Shown: piece after piece, positions 21,846 through 31,438 of the stretch
Position numbering within the stretch: the first letter of the stretch is position 1
Layout of the letters: every line of letters begins with the position of its first letter
Source of the DNA: Talpa occidentalis
Taxonomy: Eukaryota; Chordata; Mammalia; Eulipotyphla; Talpidae
Length of the DNA stretch: 64,000 nucleotides
Reading direction: 5' to 3'
Assembly: GCF_014898055.3 (NCBI RefSeq)
Contig: NW_023602073.1
Coordinates: 26,769,784 to 26,833,783 of the forward strand
Made by a program: the position numbers and the translations under genes
The notes under the pieces: model-generated
Databases searched by the model: none
What the model saw: only the letters and a program-made list of their open reading frames with translations
What the model was told of the DNA's origin: nothing

Positions 21846-23132
21846 CTCTGGGTCTGGCAGAGGCTGGTCAGTTAGATCTGGTCGGCTGGCATACACTGTG
21901 TCTATGGTTTCTAAACAATTGTGGATTAAAGTGTCATCCTCAGGTCCATCTGCATTGCTTGGAAGCAGTGTGGCGGGATACAGGGAGTTAGAAACCTGCA
22001 GCTTCACATTAGGATTGTCCAACAGAGCTGCTTGATATTTTCCCATTCGCCCGGCAGTCAACCAAAGTCCACCCTTCTGCTCCAGCAGTGTCAAGACCTG
22101 ATGTGGCACACACACAGTGATGGGCTGACCCAATGTAAACTTCTCCGCCTCGTGTAGGAGGTCACAAGTGGCAGCTACAGCACGCAAACATGGAGGCCAT
22201 CCCTTAGTGGTGTGGTCCAACTGTTTGGAGAGATATGCAACGGGCTGCATTTCTGGTCCCAACAATTGGATTAGTACTCCAAGGCCAACACCCTGTCTCT
22301 CATGTACATAAAGTTTGAATGGCTTCCTAAGATCTGGAACACCTAATGCTGGTGCTGAAATCAACTTTACTTTTATTTCTTCAAAGGCCTTTTGACATTC
22401 TGAGGTCCAAGACAAAGGTTCAGAATCCAGGCCTTTGAGAGCATCATACAAGGGTTTTGCTATTAATCCAAAGTTAGGAATCCAAATCCTGCAAAACCCA
22501 GCCATACCCAAAAATCCACGCAACTGTCACCGGTTGCTGGGGACTTTAAGGGCTGAAATTACTTGTTTCCTTTCTGTCATCAAGCTCCGTCTGCCTTTCC
22601 TAATTTCAAACCCCAAATACGTCACTGTTTGTTTACAGATCTGTGCCTTTTGGGGTGACACCTTATAGCCACATTCTGCCAGGTGGTTCAGTACCACTAT
22701 GGTATTTTCCAGACAAGATTTGTAGTCTGGACTTGCAATCAATAAATCATCTACGTATTGCAACAAGATGCCCTGGTTTAATTGAACCTTCCTGAGATCC
22801 GTGGCCAGTATTTCCCCAAAAATAGTTGGGGAGTTCTTAAACCCCTGTGGAAGCACAGTCCAGCAATACTGGAGAGTGCTCTTGGACTTAGGGTCTTGCC
22901 ACTCGAAGGCAAAAAGCGGTTGATCCTGGACATCTATTGGGATACAGAAAAAGGCATCCTTCAGGTCTAATACCGAAAACCACCCAAAGTCACCAGGTAT
23001 GGCAGTTAATAAAGTGTAGGGATTAGGCACAGTGGGATGTAAATCCCGAACAATGTCATTAATGGCCCTTAAATCTTGGACAAAACGGTACTCGCCTGTA
23101 TGGGGTTTCTTCACTGGCAGAATCGGAGTGTT
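21846..23132 (-). pseudogene. pol: pol remnant: reverse transcriptase with an internal stop
   Basis: This continues the protease frame after a TAA stop at 23133-23135. It holds the RT palm: KKP near the start, FVQDLRAIND, VLDLKDAFF, LPQGFKNSP and the catalytic YVDD in LLQYVDDLL. A second stop, TGA at 22527-22529, falls just before the thumb/connection start (QLRGFLGMAGFCR) where Arg is expected; a CGA-to-TGA change would explain it. The connection follows to the TAG at 21843-21845. All segments stay in one frame, so the breaks are point stops, not indels. Functional RT is not possible from this copy without suppression. Confidence 0.9.
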
Positions 23133-23135
23133 TTA

Positions 23136-23789
23136 CGGTGAGCGACAGGGCCGAATGAGTCCAGATTGAAGGAACCTTTTTAATACTGGCTCAATTCCCC
23201 TCAAGGCTTCCTCATTTAAGGGGTATTGCTTCCTCCTCGGGGTTCTGCTCCCCTCTATCACTTCTATTTTTACAGGCTCAGCATTTTTCGCACGTCCTGG
23301 GGTTCCATCAGCCCATACCCATTTACTTACTCTTTCAACAATTTCTGGAGGTAAAATTTCACCTTTCGGTGGAACATCTTGAGTAAGTAACATCTGGAAC
23401 CGCAGAGCATGCTTTGGAGGCATCTGTAGGTGAAGCCTCTGATGTTTTGGTGAGAATATAATTCGTGCATTGAGCTTACTTAAAAGGTCACGACCAAGGA
23501 GAGGGATTGGACACTCTTCCATGTATAGGAAGCTGTGCTGGAGCTGTGTGGTGCCTAGCCGGCACTCCAAAGGTTGCAGGAAGGGTGTCTGTTGTGACTT
23601 CCCTGTAACTCCAATGACTGCTGCAGTCTTTTTGCTCATTTTAGTTAATTTCGAATTCAAAACTGAGTATGTTGCTCCAGTGTCCACCAAGAAATCAATC
23701 AGACGATCCCCCACAGCGAGGGTTACCCGGGGCTCTGAGGGGGTTATTCTAATGGGCTTCTCTAGATCTAGTGGAGCCCCCGGGCACCC
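23136..23789 (-). pseudogene. pro: Protease and pol N-terminus, in frame after the gag UAG
   Basis: The frame runs on directly from gag past its UAG stop, the layout that lets gammaretroviruses make Gag-Pol by reading through UAG. The aspartic protease active site LVDTGA is intact, followed by a flap-like region and a GRDLL motif. The frame then enters the RT N-terminus and ends at TAA 23133-23135, inside a position normally followed by NTPILPVKKP. The protease part itself appears complete, but RT is cut off. Confidence 0.9.
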
Positions 23790-25829
23790 CTATTCTGCAT
23801 CTGAACTTTCTCCATGAACTATCATCTGTCTCCTCTCCTCTGCACTTGGTTCTAGATTCCTTCTACTCTGTCTGTATTCCCTCCTATCTTCACCTGAGGC
23901 TCTACCCTGTGCTGTCATTTGTCTCCTGTCCTCTGTACTGGGCTCTCGATTCCTTCTCTGTCTGTATTCCCTGTCATCATCTGAGCCTCCACTCTGTGCT
24001 AACATTTGTCTTCTTTCCTCTCTCCTTGGTTCCTGGTTCTGTGTGCTCCTTCTATATTCCCTCCTGTAACCCCTACGTGAATCATCATGTCTTGGGGTTC
24101 TCTGTCTTCTATCCTGCCTTCTATAATTATTGCGTCTGCCGCTTCCCTGTAACCTGGGACAACTGTACTTCCAATGTCCCTCTTCCCTACAGAAAGCACA
24201 CTGATTTCTTCCTAGGGGTTCACGTCTCTGTCCATTATTGTTTCCCTGAAACCTTGTTCTGTGTTCTCTTTGTACAAAAACAGTCGCAGGTTTCGGTCTC
24301 CTGTCCTCTCTATTATTATAAACCCTGAATGCCAGGTCCACTACCTGGGATGGACTCATCTCAGTGACGCCGTCCACCTTAGCTAACTTTTTCTTTATGT
24401 CTGGGGCACTATGGGTAATGAAAGCCATAGTGATCAGACGAGCATTTTCTGGGGCATCTGGGTTTATATCCGTGTGGTTAGTGTAAGTTTGAATAATCCT
24501 CTCAAGGAACTCTGACGGATCCTCATTAGCTCCTTGCTCGAGTTGCAATATTTTGTTAAAGTTTTTTGTTTGGGGATCCCCTGCTTCAGTCCTACCAATA
24601 AGCATTTTTTTATACAGATCCAACATCGTTGTTCCTCCATTGTTAGGGTCCCATCCAGGATCTCTCTCTGGGACAACAACCTCCGGCTCTGGGGACTGCC
24701 TATCCTGTTGGTGGAGATGGTCAGCCTCCTCCCTGGCTTTTCTGAATACCATCCTCTGCTCATCCAGCTTTAATAAAGTATGCAGCATGGACTGTATATC
24801 TGCCCAGTTAGGGCGGTGGGAGACAAAGATAGAGGCAAACAAGTTCGCCATCCTCTGAGGAGCCTGCCGGTACGAGGGAACAGAGCTCCTCCAATTTAGG
24901 AGGTCCGCAGTACTGAACGGATGGTGCGACCAAAAGTACCCAGCAGGTTTCCCATGTTCATTTAAGCCACCCATTGGCATCTGGCGAAGGGGAAACTGCC
25001 CTGCCTCAGGTTGATCCTTCCTGCCAAAATGGGTGCCGAGTCTAGTGTGGGGAGGAGACGCCATTTTAGTGTCCTCCCCAGAGGGCAGTGGAGGCTGTGC
25101 AGCCTCAGGGGTCTGCACAGGAGGGGCTTTGTCATGTGGAAGAGGATTTTGTCCTGGTGTATTTAAAGTATTTAAAATATGATGCTCCTCCTCTTCTAAC
25201 TCTGCTCGCTGGCTGTCCTCATGGAAAGGGGAAGGTCTATCCTTTCTCTGCACCATTAGCCTAGCCTTCGCCTCCGCCATATCTAATTTATGGAGGGCGG
25301 CCTGCATCTGGTCCTGCATACCTTTAAAAGCTGACTCAAAAGTCCGATTTTGTTGTTGCACTTGATACATCATGCTTTGATAAGCTGACTCAAAAACGTT
25401 ACGATTTTCATCCCTTATACTCTTAATCGTTAAATCAAAAACCTGATTTTGTTGTTGTATGGCCACGTTAAAAGCCTGAATTTGTTGTTGCATGGCTATG
25501 TTAAGAGCCTGAATGTGTTGTTGCACATTCTCAGTATGTGAAGTAGAACTTCTACCTCTCACAGAAACAAGAATGTAGCAAATTGCGCTTACACATATTA
25601 CCAAAAACCCACCCAGAAGCACAGTCTGTAAAGGGATGGCTTGTAAACCACCCATGTATGTACACAATAGTAAAATCACATGCCATACACCAGGCTTCAT
25701 CAAATTATTTACATTAATGAAACTGGTGGTGATATTTAATGGAAGAAGACTACTCAAATTCAAGGCCGGAAGGAAACTGAAAGAACTCAGGCTAGGGATG
25801 AAACTGTATAGGCTCATGGTTGAGGCCAT
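23790..25829 (-). CDS. gag: gag, intact but with an atypical N-terminus
   Basis: 679 codons from the ATG at 25827-25829 (A at -3, G at +4) to TAG at 23790-23792. Gag builds the virus particle. Residues 278-510 are a gammaretroviral capsid (FPLRQMP start, YFWSHHPFSTADLLNW, LITMAF later). Residues 544-557 form one CCHC zinc knuckle (CAFCREEGHWKYSC). The N-terminus is odd: it begins MASTMS, so it lacks the Gly2 myristoylation site, and has hydrophobic segments at about 48-63 and 68-89. Three 11-residue Gln-rich repeats (QQHIQALNIAM and relatives, 103-135) follow, then more predicted helix to about 195. The C-terminus after the knuckle is basic, with three ~30-residue repeats (REYR...RRQM) at about 590-678. 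The upstream in-frame codons to 25853 lack an ATG. Confidence 0.9.
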   Translation of the reverse strand: MASTMSLYSFIPSLSSFSFLPALNLSSLLPLNITTSFINVNNLMKPGVWHVILLLCTYMGGLQAIPLQTVLLGGFLVICVSAICYILVSVRGRSSTSHTENVQQHIQALNIAMQQQIQAFNVAIQQQNQVFDLTIKSIRDENRNVFESAYQSMMYQVQQQNRTFESAFKGMQDQMQAALHKLDMAEAKARLMVQRKDRPSPFHEDSQRAELEEEEHHILNTLNTPGQNPLPHDKAPPVQTPEAAQPPLPSGEDTKMASPPHTRLGTHFGRKDQPEAGQFPLRQMPMGGLNEHGKPAGYFWSHHPFSTADLLNWRSSVPSYRQAPQRMANLFASIFVSHRPNWADIQSMLHTLLKLDEQRMVFRKAREEADHLHQQDRQSPEPEVVVPERDPGWDPNNGGTTMLDLYKKMLIGRTEAGDPQTKNFNKILQLEQGANEDPSEFLERIIQTYTNHTDINPDAPENARLITMAFITHSAPDIKKKLAKVDGVTEMSPSQVVDLAFRVYNNREDRRPKPATVFVQREHRTRFQGNNNGQRREPLGRNQCAFCREEGHWKYSCPRLQGSGRRNNYRRQDRRQRTPRHDDSRRGYRREYRRSTQNQEPRREERRQMLAQSGGSDDDREYRQRRNREPSTEDRRQMTAQGRASGEDRREYRQSRRNLEPSAEERRQMIVHGESSDAE

Positions 25830-25853
25830 ATTTGAGTCAAAACGCACCCACAA

Positions 25854-25993
25854 GGGCTGTACGCACAGGGAAAAAACAGACTTTTCAGGACTAGAGACAA
25901 ATATTATACTGCTAGTCCTGCAGAACTAGTGCGCTTATGGTGACCAACGCAAGGAATGTTACTTTGGGCTGGTCAACCGCGGGTGTAACTTGG
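25854..25993 (-). other. Short proviral leader with a dimerisation-like hairpin
   Basis: Only about 165 bases separate the primer-binding site from the gag ATG, much shorter than in typical gammaretroviruses. At 25912-25929 a hairpin forms, with stem CTAGT/ACTAG and an 8-base loop containing the palindrome CTGCAG. This layout resembles a retroviral dimer-initiation site. I see no clear splice donor. Confidence 0.45.
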
Positions 25994-26011
25994 AAACCAC
26001 GCTGGGCACCA
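25994..26011 (-). other. Primer-binding site
   Basis: Sense strand TGGTGCCCAGCGTGGTTT, three bases inside the 5' LTR. It begins TGG as expected for a tRNA 3' CCA end. The closest type I can recall is the tRNA-Lys1,2 class, with about two mismatches in the first 15 bases; the tRNA is not certain. Confidence 0.6.
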
Positions 26012-26014
26012 AAC

Positions 26015-26504
26015 TGTTGTAGAGCAACCCCGATACAAAACGGGGTGCCTGACTGTGGGTCCTCACCCGCGCGCTTAAAAGGACTTATCAATGCTCTACT
26101 GCAGGCACACGTGAAAGGTTAATAAAAGGTTTATTTACAAAGGGAAGGGGAAATGAGGAAATGTACAGCTCTGGGAGAAAAGTGGGAGACAAAGTTTTAA
26201 ATGAGTCCTACCCGATCCGCCGATTAGGAATCCCAAAATGGCGCTCTCAGAGTTGGCCGCCAGCCAGGAGCGGTGAAGCCAGGAGGCGAGCGATCGCGAG
26301 CCAGAGAGAGCCCAAGGCCCACGTGTTTGGTTTTTTATATCCAACCTGGCTGCCCAACTCCACCCTCAGGTCCCAGCCATCCTCCCTTGGTGGTGATGGG
26401 ATTTGTCTTTCCCAGAGTCTTGATGGCTTTAGTCTGGAGTGGGGGTGGAGTCCACAAAGTTAATCCTGTATGGGATTAACTCAGGACATCACTTCCCCCT
26501 AACA
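26015..26504 (-). mobile_element. 5' LTR of the provirus
   Basis: 490 bases, identical by eye to the 3' LTR at 18143-18632. Promoter TATA at 26333-26339 and AATAAA at 26130-26135 (both on the minus strand). It would drive transcription leftward into gag. Confidence 0.95.
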
Positions 26505-26508
26505 GTTT

Positions 26509-27245
26509 TGATACCGGAATTGTCAGGCCTAGTCTCCCAGCCAGGAATAGATCCCAGGCTGCAGGGGCAGCGCTGAGTCTCAGCCACTAGACCACCATGG
26601 GTTGGTGTCTAACGAAGCCGCAGCAGGAACTTTGCAGACTCTCAGGCAAGCAAGCGAGAAGAGGCAGGTTTGTTTAGAGAAAGAAAAAGTTTATTAAGGA
26701 GAAAAGGAACAGAAATAAAGTGGGACTCCCAGGCCAGGAAACCAGGCCAGGGAGGGGCAAGGAAGCCCAAGTGGAGTCGTGTCTCAGGGAATATATACCT
26801 TCTTTCCCCTAATTATTCTAAAGCTCCACCAGTCTCTTTGTGATTGGTTAGTTCTTGGCTGTCTCACTTAATTTGCTACTTAGCAGGGGATCTTCACATT
26901 CCTTATCTGACAGGTTTGTCTTTCCCCATTTGTTGTATCTTTATCTTTATGGCCCAGTCCTCCAGATGGACATCCCTGCATTGAAGTTAAACAGCTGCCC
27001 TTCTAATTTGTCCATAAATTAAACCACTCTCCATTTCCCCAATCTCTGCCTCCCTTTATCACTTGAAGGAAACCAAGGCCAGCATTAACAATGTTGTCCT
27101 TGATCCTGGGATGTTTGTTTTTCCAGGTGGAATTAGTTACATTCCTCTTGCTGCCCTTATCTCTGAAGCCTTCCTCAACTCTCCAAGGCCCCCTCCTGCA
27201 GTGTCCCTAAAACTGCCTAATTACCCTAACTTGCCCTGTGTCTCA
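26509..27245 (-). mobile_element. Solo LTR, family shared with 38073-38805
   Basis: 737 bases from TGATACCGG to TGTGTCTCA on the plus strand, closely matching 38073-38805. The matching ends define both copies. A sense AATAAA lies near 26687-26693 and a TATA-like tatatat near 26798. GTTT follows at 27246-27249 and precedes it at 26505-26508, giving a 4-bp target duplication. The young provirus sits exactly against its left end. Confidence 0.85.
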
Positions 27246-27249
27246 GTTT

Positions 27250-27801
27250 TATTTCTGGGTGCTGCATCTCCCCCCGCAGTGATCTTTAGGAATGGCTTTC
27301 GCCACGGTCCCTAGATCCGGCTGGGCAACCAGCGCGCGATGGGAGAACAGCCTGAAGCAGAGGAAGTTCAGTGGAAGTTCCCTGAAAAGGCAGAAACTTA
27401 TCAAAAGATAACGACCACCAAGAACCACTACAAGAATGCTAAAAATCTTATCCCTCTTCCTAGAACTACAAACTTTAATCCCTTATTTGTCTTTCTAAAC
27501 TTCCTTCTTTCTTCTATAATGGTCATTGCTTGTTATGTAGATCACCTCCCTGATAGTGATAGACTGAGCCCATGAGCAAGCTAATTTCTTTGATATTCAT
27601 TCCTGTGCTTTTGGAAAACATACATATACTGGTTACAAACTCAAAGAAAATTACACTCAGATTTTCACTCTTGAAGTGTGTCTGTTTGTCATTTCTTTTG
27701 CCGACTCCGTGACCACCCTGCACGCTTCTCTCAACCCTGAGGTGGCCTCATCGTCTACTGCTGTGCTGGTCTGCGGCATCTGGGTAAACTTGTAAACCAT
27801 A
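27250..27801. other. Unannotated stretch
   Basis: No gene or known repeat. Mixed composition with a few C-rich runs near 27270. Confidence 0.4.
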
Positions 27802-27805
27802 CAAG

Positions 27806-28397
27806 TGTTACAGGACAGAGAGAGGGGCAGCCCAAACCCTGCAAACCTGCCTATTCTATATAGGGTTCTGCCATCCACCACATTAACACAAAACATGAGA
27901 CTTTAATGGGAAGGAACTTTAATACAATTAGGAAACAATACAGGAAAGGCAAAGAATCTGGTTTCTAAATCAAGCACCCAAAGTTACCTGTTCCCTCGTG
28001 GGTAAAACTCCATTCAAATGGGATTGGCCCAGAGTAAGGCCCCAAAGCCTGCCACAAGTCTAAAGCATCTTCCTGGGGGACCCACAGAAAAGGGTCAGAA
28101 ACAACCAGACAAGCCCGGAAGGAAAAGAGCAAAATCAAAATCAAGATAAAAGCTGCCATTGTCACCTCCCTACGGGTCTCACCCACATCTGTGTCACCCC
28201 GTCCACGACCAAAAGACAAGCACAGTTTCTTCACGTGTCTCTAGGCTCCATGTGCCTCCTCCAGGTCTCCTTCTGGCTCCATCCTTCTTCCTTCCTCAGT
28301 CTCCTCTGCAGCTTCTTTTCTCCGCTCAGCTCCACCCTCCCTTGGGTGGGCCAGGAAACCTGGAACTGCCCCCTTTCCTGGGGACCACCCTGTTACA
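27806..28397 (-). mobile_element. Solo LTR of a third family
   Basis: Plus-strand ends are TGTTACAGGA and CCCTGTTACA, so both are TG...CA, with a 4-bp duplication CAAG at 27802-27805 and 28398-28401. The sense strand contains attaaag polyadenylation-like signals near 27900-27925. The fragment at 3075-3322 is a diverged relative of its middle part. No internal ERV sequence accompanies it. Confidence 0.75.
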
Positions 28398-28401
28398 CAA
28401 G

Positions 28402-28818
28402 GTCAGAAGTATCACAAATGAAGAGGGTGCAAAGAAAAGGAAGAAAGAAAGAAAAAAAAAACCACTGGGAATAGCAAGAGGCATTCAAGGAACCAAAGAA
28501 TGCCAACAATATTTAACTCCCATTTTTTAAAAAGGGGATTTTATGTTTGGCTAAAACCGTACCCTTTAAATGAATTTTGTCCACTGTCAATGAAAGGAAG
28601 TCACTGACACAGAGCAGACTGCTATTGCTATGTCTATCAATGACCTTTATTGTTTGTGACATGGTGACTTTCAAGGTAGCAAAAATGGCAACAAATGTTC
28701 TAGTATCAACCCATTTGAGCAATGTTAAAATGGAACTGCACACAGGCCCAACAAAATGGATATCCTCACCAACATTTCCACCCCAGAAAATAACACCTTT
28801 TTAGACATTACAGAAAAT
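28402..28818. other. Unannotated stretch
   Basis: Contains an A-rich run with gaaag repeats at 28438-28462; otherwise nothing recognised. Confidence 0.4.
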
Positions 28819-28834
28819 AACACATACATTTTTT

Positions 28835-29100
28835 TAAAGATTTATTTATTTATACAAGCACTTGATACAGTCAGAAGTGCGGGAGGGTGAGAGAATTCAC
28901 CAGAGCCAGAGCGGGGAGCAGAGCAGGCAGAAGGATCGAAGTACACTGCTGAGGGGAGCAGTGGGCGGCAGGAGAGGTCTGCGCGCCATGTGGGCCACTC
29001 CTCTGGTGGCCCGGGAGCAGCGGGGGATCGAACTGGTGCTGCAGAGGCTGCGGGCAGCTTCACAACCCAGTGCTCAACCGCAGCGCCACTGGGGAGGCCC
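28835..29100 (-). mobile_element. tRNA-derived SINE at the left duplication breakpoint
   Basis: Near-complete copy, tail left, head right. A 16-bp target duplication aacacatacatttttt lies at 28819-28834 and 29101-29116. The duplicated block begins inside this SINE at about 28864. Confidence 0.9.
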
Positions 29101-29116
29101 AACACATACATTTTTT

Positions 29117-30787
29117 ATTAACACTCTGTTTTATGAATGTTCCATAACTGGAAAAAAGTAACAAACCTAGATGGGACTTCCTATTTGTAAGCAATTTACA
29201 GATTCAGTGCAATTTCAATGGAATTTTCAATGGTGTTCTTCAACAAAATGGAACCAATACTGTTCAAATTCATATGGAATCACAAAACCTCGAGCAGCGA
29301 AAGTTGTGACTAAAAGGGAGGAACAATGGAGGTCTGACACTCCCAGACATTCAACAATATGACAAAGCTGTTATAATAAAAACTGTGTTGGGACAAAAAC
29401 AGACACAGAGACCAATGGAATCAAAGTTAAGCCCAGAAATAAAAACACACACATATGGTGAGCTAACCTATGACAAAGGAGCAAAGAATATACATTGGAA
29501 AAATATCGCCTCTTCCATAAATGGTGCTGGGGAAACTGGATTGCAACATGCAAAAGAATGAACTAGACCACTATCTCACACAATACACAAACCAACTCAA
29601 GTGGATGAAAGACTTGCATGTGAAACCTGGCACCATCGAATATACAGAAGGAAACACAGGACAACGCTCAATGACATGATCCTCAGAAACATCTTTGAGG
29701 ATTCTTCTCCAGAAGCAAGGAAAACCAGGGAGAATGTAAACAGTTGGGGCTACACTAAAAGACAATGATCAAAGCAAAGAGACACCCCGCTGAATGGGAG
29801 AAAATATCAGCACACCACATGACAGCTAAGGGACTGATATCAAAGATCTACCAAGAGCTTACACGACTCCACAAAAACAAAAAACCCAGTCCAAAAAAAA
29901 TGGGCAGAAGTAAAAAGACACTTCTCCGAAGAAGAAATGCAAATGGCCAACAGGCATAGAAAAAATGTTCAGCATCACTAATATCAGGGAAATGCAAATC
30001 AAAACCACAATGAGGGACCACCTCACTCCAGTGAGAATGCTCCTCATTAAAAAAACAAAACAAAACTGGCAATAACAAATGCTGGAAAAGCAGAGGAGAC
30101 AAAGGAGGCTCTGACGCTGCTGGTGGGAGCGCAAACTGGTCCAGCCACTATGGGCAGCTGTGTGGAGGTTGCTCAGAACACTTAAAACGGGTCTACACAT
30201 GATCCAGAGTTCCACTCCTAGGAATCTACCCAAGGGACAAAAAAACAAAACAAAACAGGAAACCTGAACTCCTGTGCTTATTGCAGCACTGTTTACAGTA
30301 GCCATGACATGGAAACAACTCAAATGCCACAAAACAGATGAATGGATCAAAAAGTTGTGGTACAGTTACACCGCGGAGTATTGCTCAAAATCAAAAAAGA
30401 CAAATTCACGCTGTTTGTGGTGATACGGATGGAGCTGGAAGGGATGATGCTAGCCACAGTAAGGCAGGAGAAAGAGAAATATTAGGTGGTTTCTTACGTA
30501 GGAAATATAGAGAAACTGAACAAAAGGTAGAGAAAAAGACAACCCCAGCAGGCTGACCAAGAGCTGAGCCCCCAGCGTGGAGGGGGGAGGGGCGGACAGA
30601 GGGGAGGGAAGAGCACAAGGGATTATGGGGATGGGTCACGGGTGCTATTCTGGGGGGAGCACTATGGGGACCACCCCTGAAGGGGGAATCCAATACCTAA
30701 AAAAAAATGAACAACGATGCAAGAAAAGAAAAAAAAGAGATGAGCTTGAGGAAAGGAAGACCCTAAGACAATATAAATAAATAAATG
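29117..30787 (+). mobile_element. 5'-truncated LINE-1 (duplication unit 1)
   Basis: ORF2 C-terminal third with many stops, a purine-rich 3' UTR (30570-30690) and the 'atgaacaacgatgcaag' end motif with an A-rich tail. It is the same 3' UTR lineage as the L1s at 141-2388 and 3322-3665. Confidence 0.8.
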
Positions 30788-30935
30788 GTCCTAAAGGCGG
30801 GTCTCACCTGAACAATGCTGCAGGCACTGCCGAGGCATCCTCTCCTCACCAGTTGTTCTAGATCTCCAGGAATTTTCTCTGGTAAGTACAGCAGTTAAGC
30901 CTGCTGCCTGGGAATCATTAGAAAAAGGCTAATTT
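30788..30935. repeat. Unclassified dispersed repeat, copy 2
   Basis: Resembles 13566-13700 over about 130 bases (ttgttctagatctccaggaa is shared exactly). Located between an L1 tail and a SINE tail. Confidence 0.5.
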
Positions 30936-30936
30936 T

Positions 30937-30985
30937 AAAAAAGATTTATTTATTTATACAAGAACCGGGGTGCAGGCCAGATGCG
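30937..30985 (-). mobile_element. SINE tail fragment
   Basis: Only the tail and a few body bases survive (aaaagatttatttatttata); the head is absent. Confidence 0.55.
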
Positions 30986-31438
30986 CCAACCAGACCTCTA
31001 GCGCCTTCCCTCCCTGGGCCTCACCTGTCTGCTCCCCGCCGCCGGCTCCCAGGTCAAGGGCAGCGGCGCCCCTACGGGGTTCCTGAAGGACCAGGCTCAC
31101 CCCAGTCCAACCTCACCCCGAGTCAGGGGCCAGCAGGGCCTGAACGAGCATGCATGTGCGGTAGTGCTAGGTGCAGCCAGTGCGCTGGGCAGGGCTGGGC
31201 GTGCAGGGGCTCCCAGAGGCAACTCCTCCCCCGCCCCTCGCAGGCCCTGGAGGGATGGCTCCCAAATAAACACTGAGATGCAGACAAATGCCTCCTCCTC
31301 GCCCAAAATACTGTGACCCTACATTATCCGCTAGTCATTAAAAGGGCAAACAAAGTGCCTTGAATTTCTGGGAAAGATTATTTTTTAAACCATTCTTAAA
31401 AATCCCCTTACCTGAAGCTGACATAAAAGCATGACTAA
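30986..31438. other. GC-rich unannotated segment
   Basis: GC-rich at 30986-31260, ending near 'ggctcccaaataaacactga', which looks like a transcript 3' end with a polyadenylation signal. No coding match recognised. Could be a processed-transcript relic. Confidence 0.35.

Larger units (their letters stand above)
18143..26504 (-). mobile_element. Gammaretrovirus-like provirus (class I ERV), young but defective
   Basis: An 8.4-kb minus-strand provirus: 5' LTR at 26015-26504, primer-binding site, short leader, intact gag, pro in frame after a UAG, broken pol, about 1.9 kb without recognisable env, polypurine tract, and 3' LTR at 18143-18632. Both LTRs start TG and end CA, and a 4-bp duplication GTTT flanks the element (18139-18142, 26505-26508), as usual for gammaretroviruses. 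By eye the two 490-base LTRs are identical, implying a recent insertion. Assignment to the gamma group rests on the single CCHC zinc finger, the LVDTGA protease site, the gag-UAG-pro arrangement and the GPY/F-type integrase C-terminus. It could not replicate alone: pol carries three in-frame stops and a deletion. Confidence 0.95.

Noticed and set aside
27965..28234. 89-codon minus-strand ORF with a hydrophobic start resembling a signal peptide
   Set aside because: It lies wholly inside the solo LTR 27806-28397 and is not conserved in the related fragment at 3075-3322.
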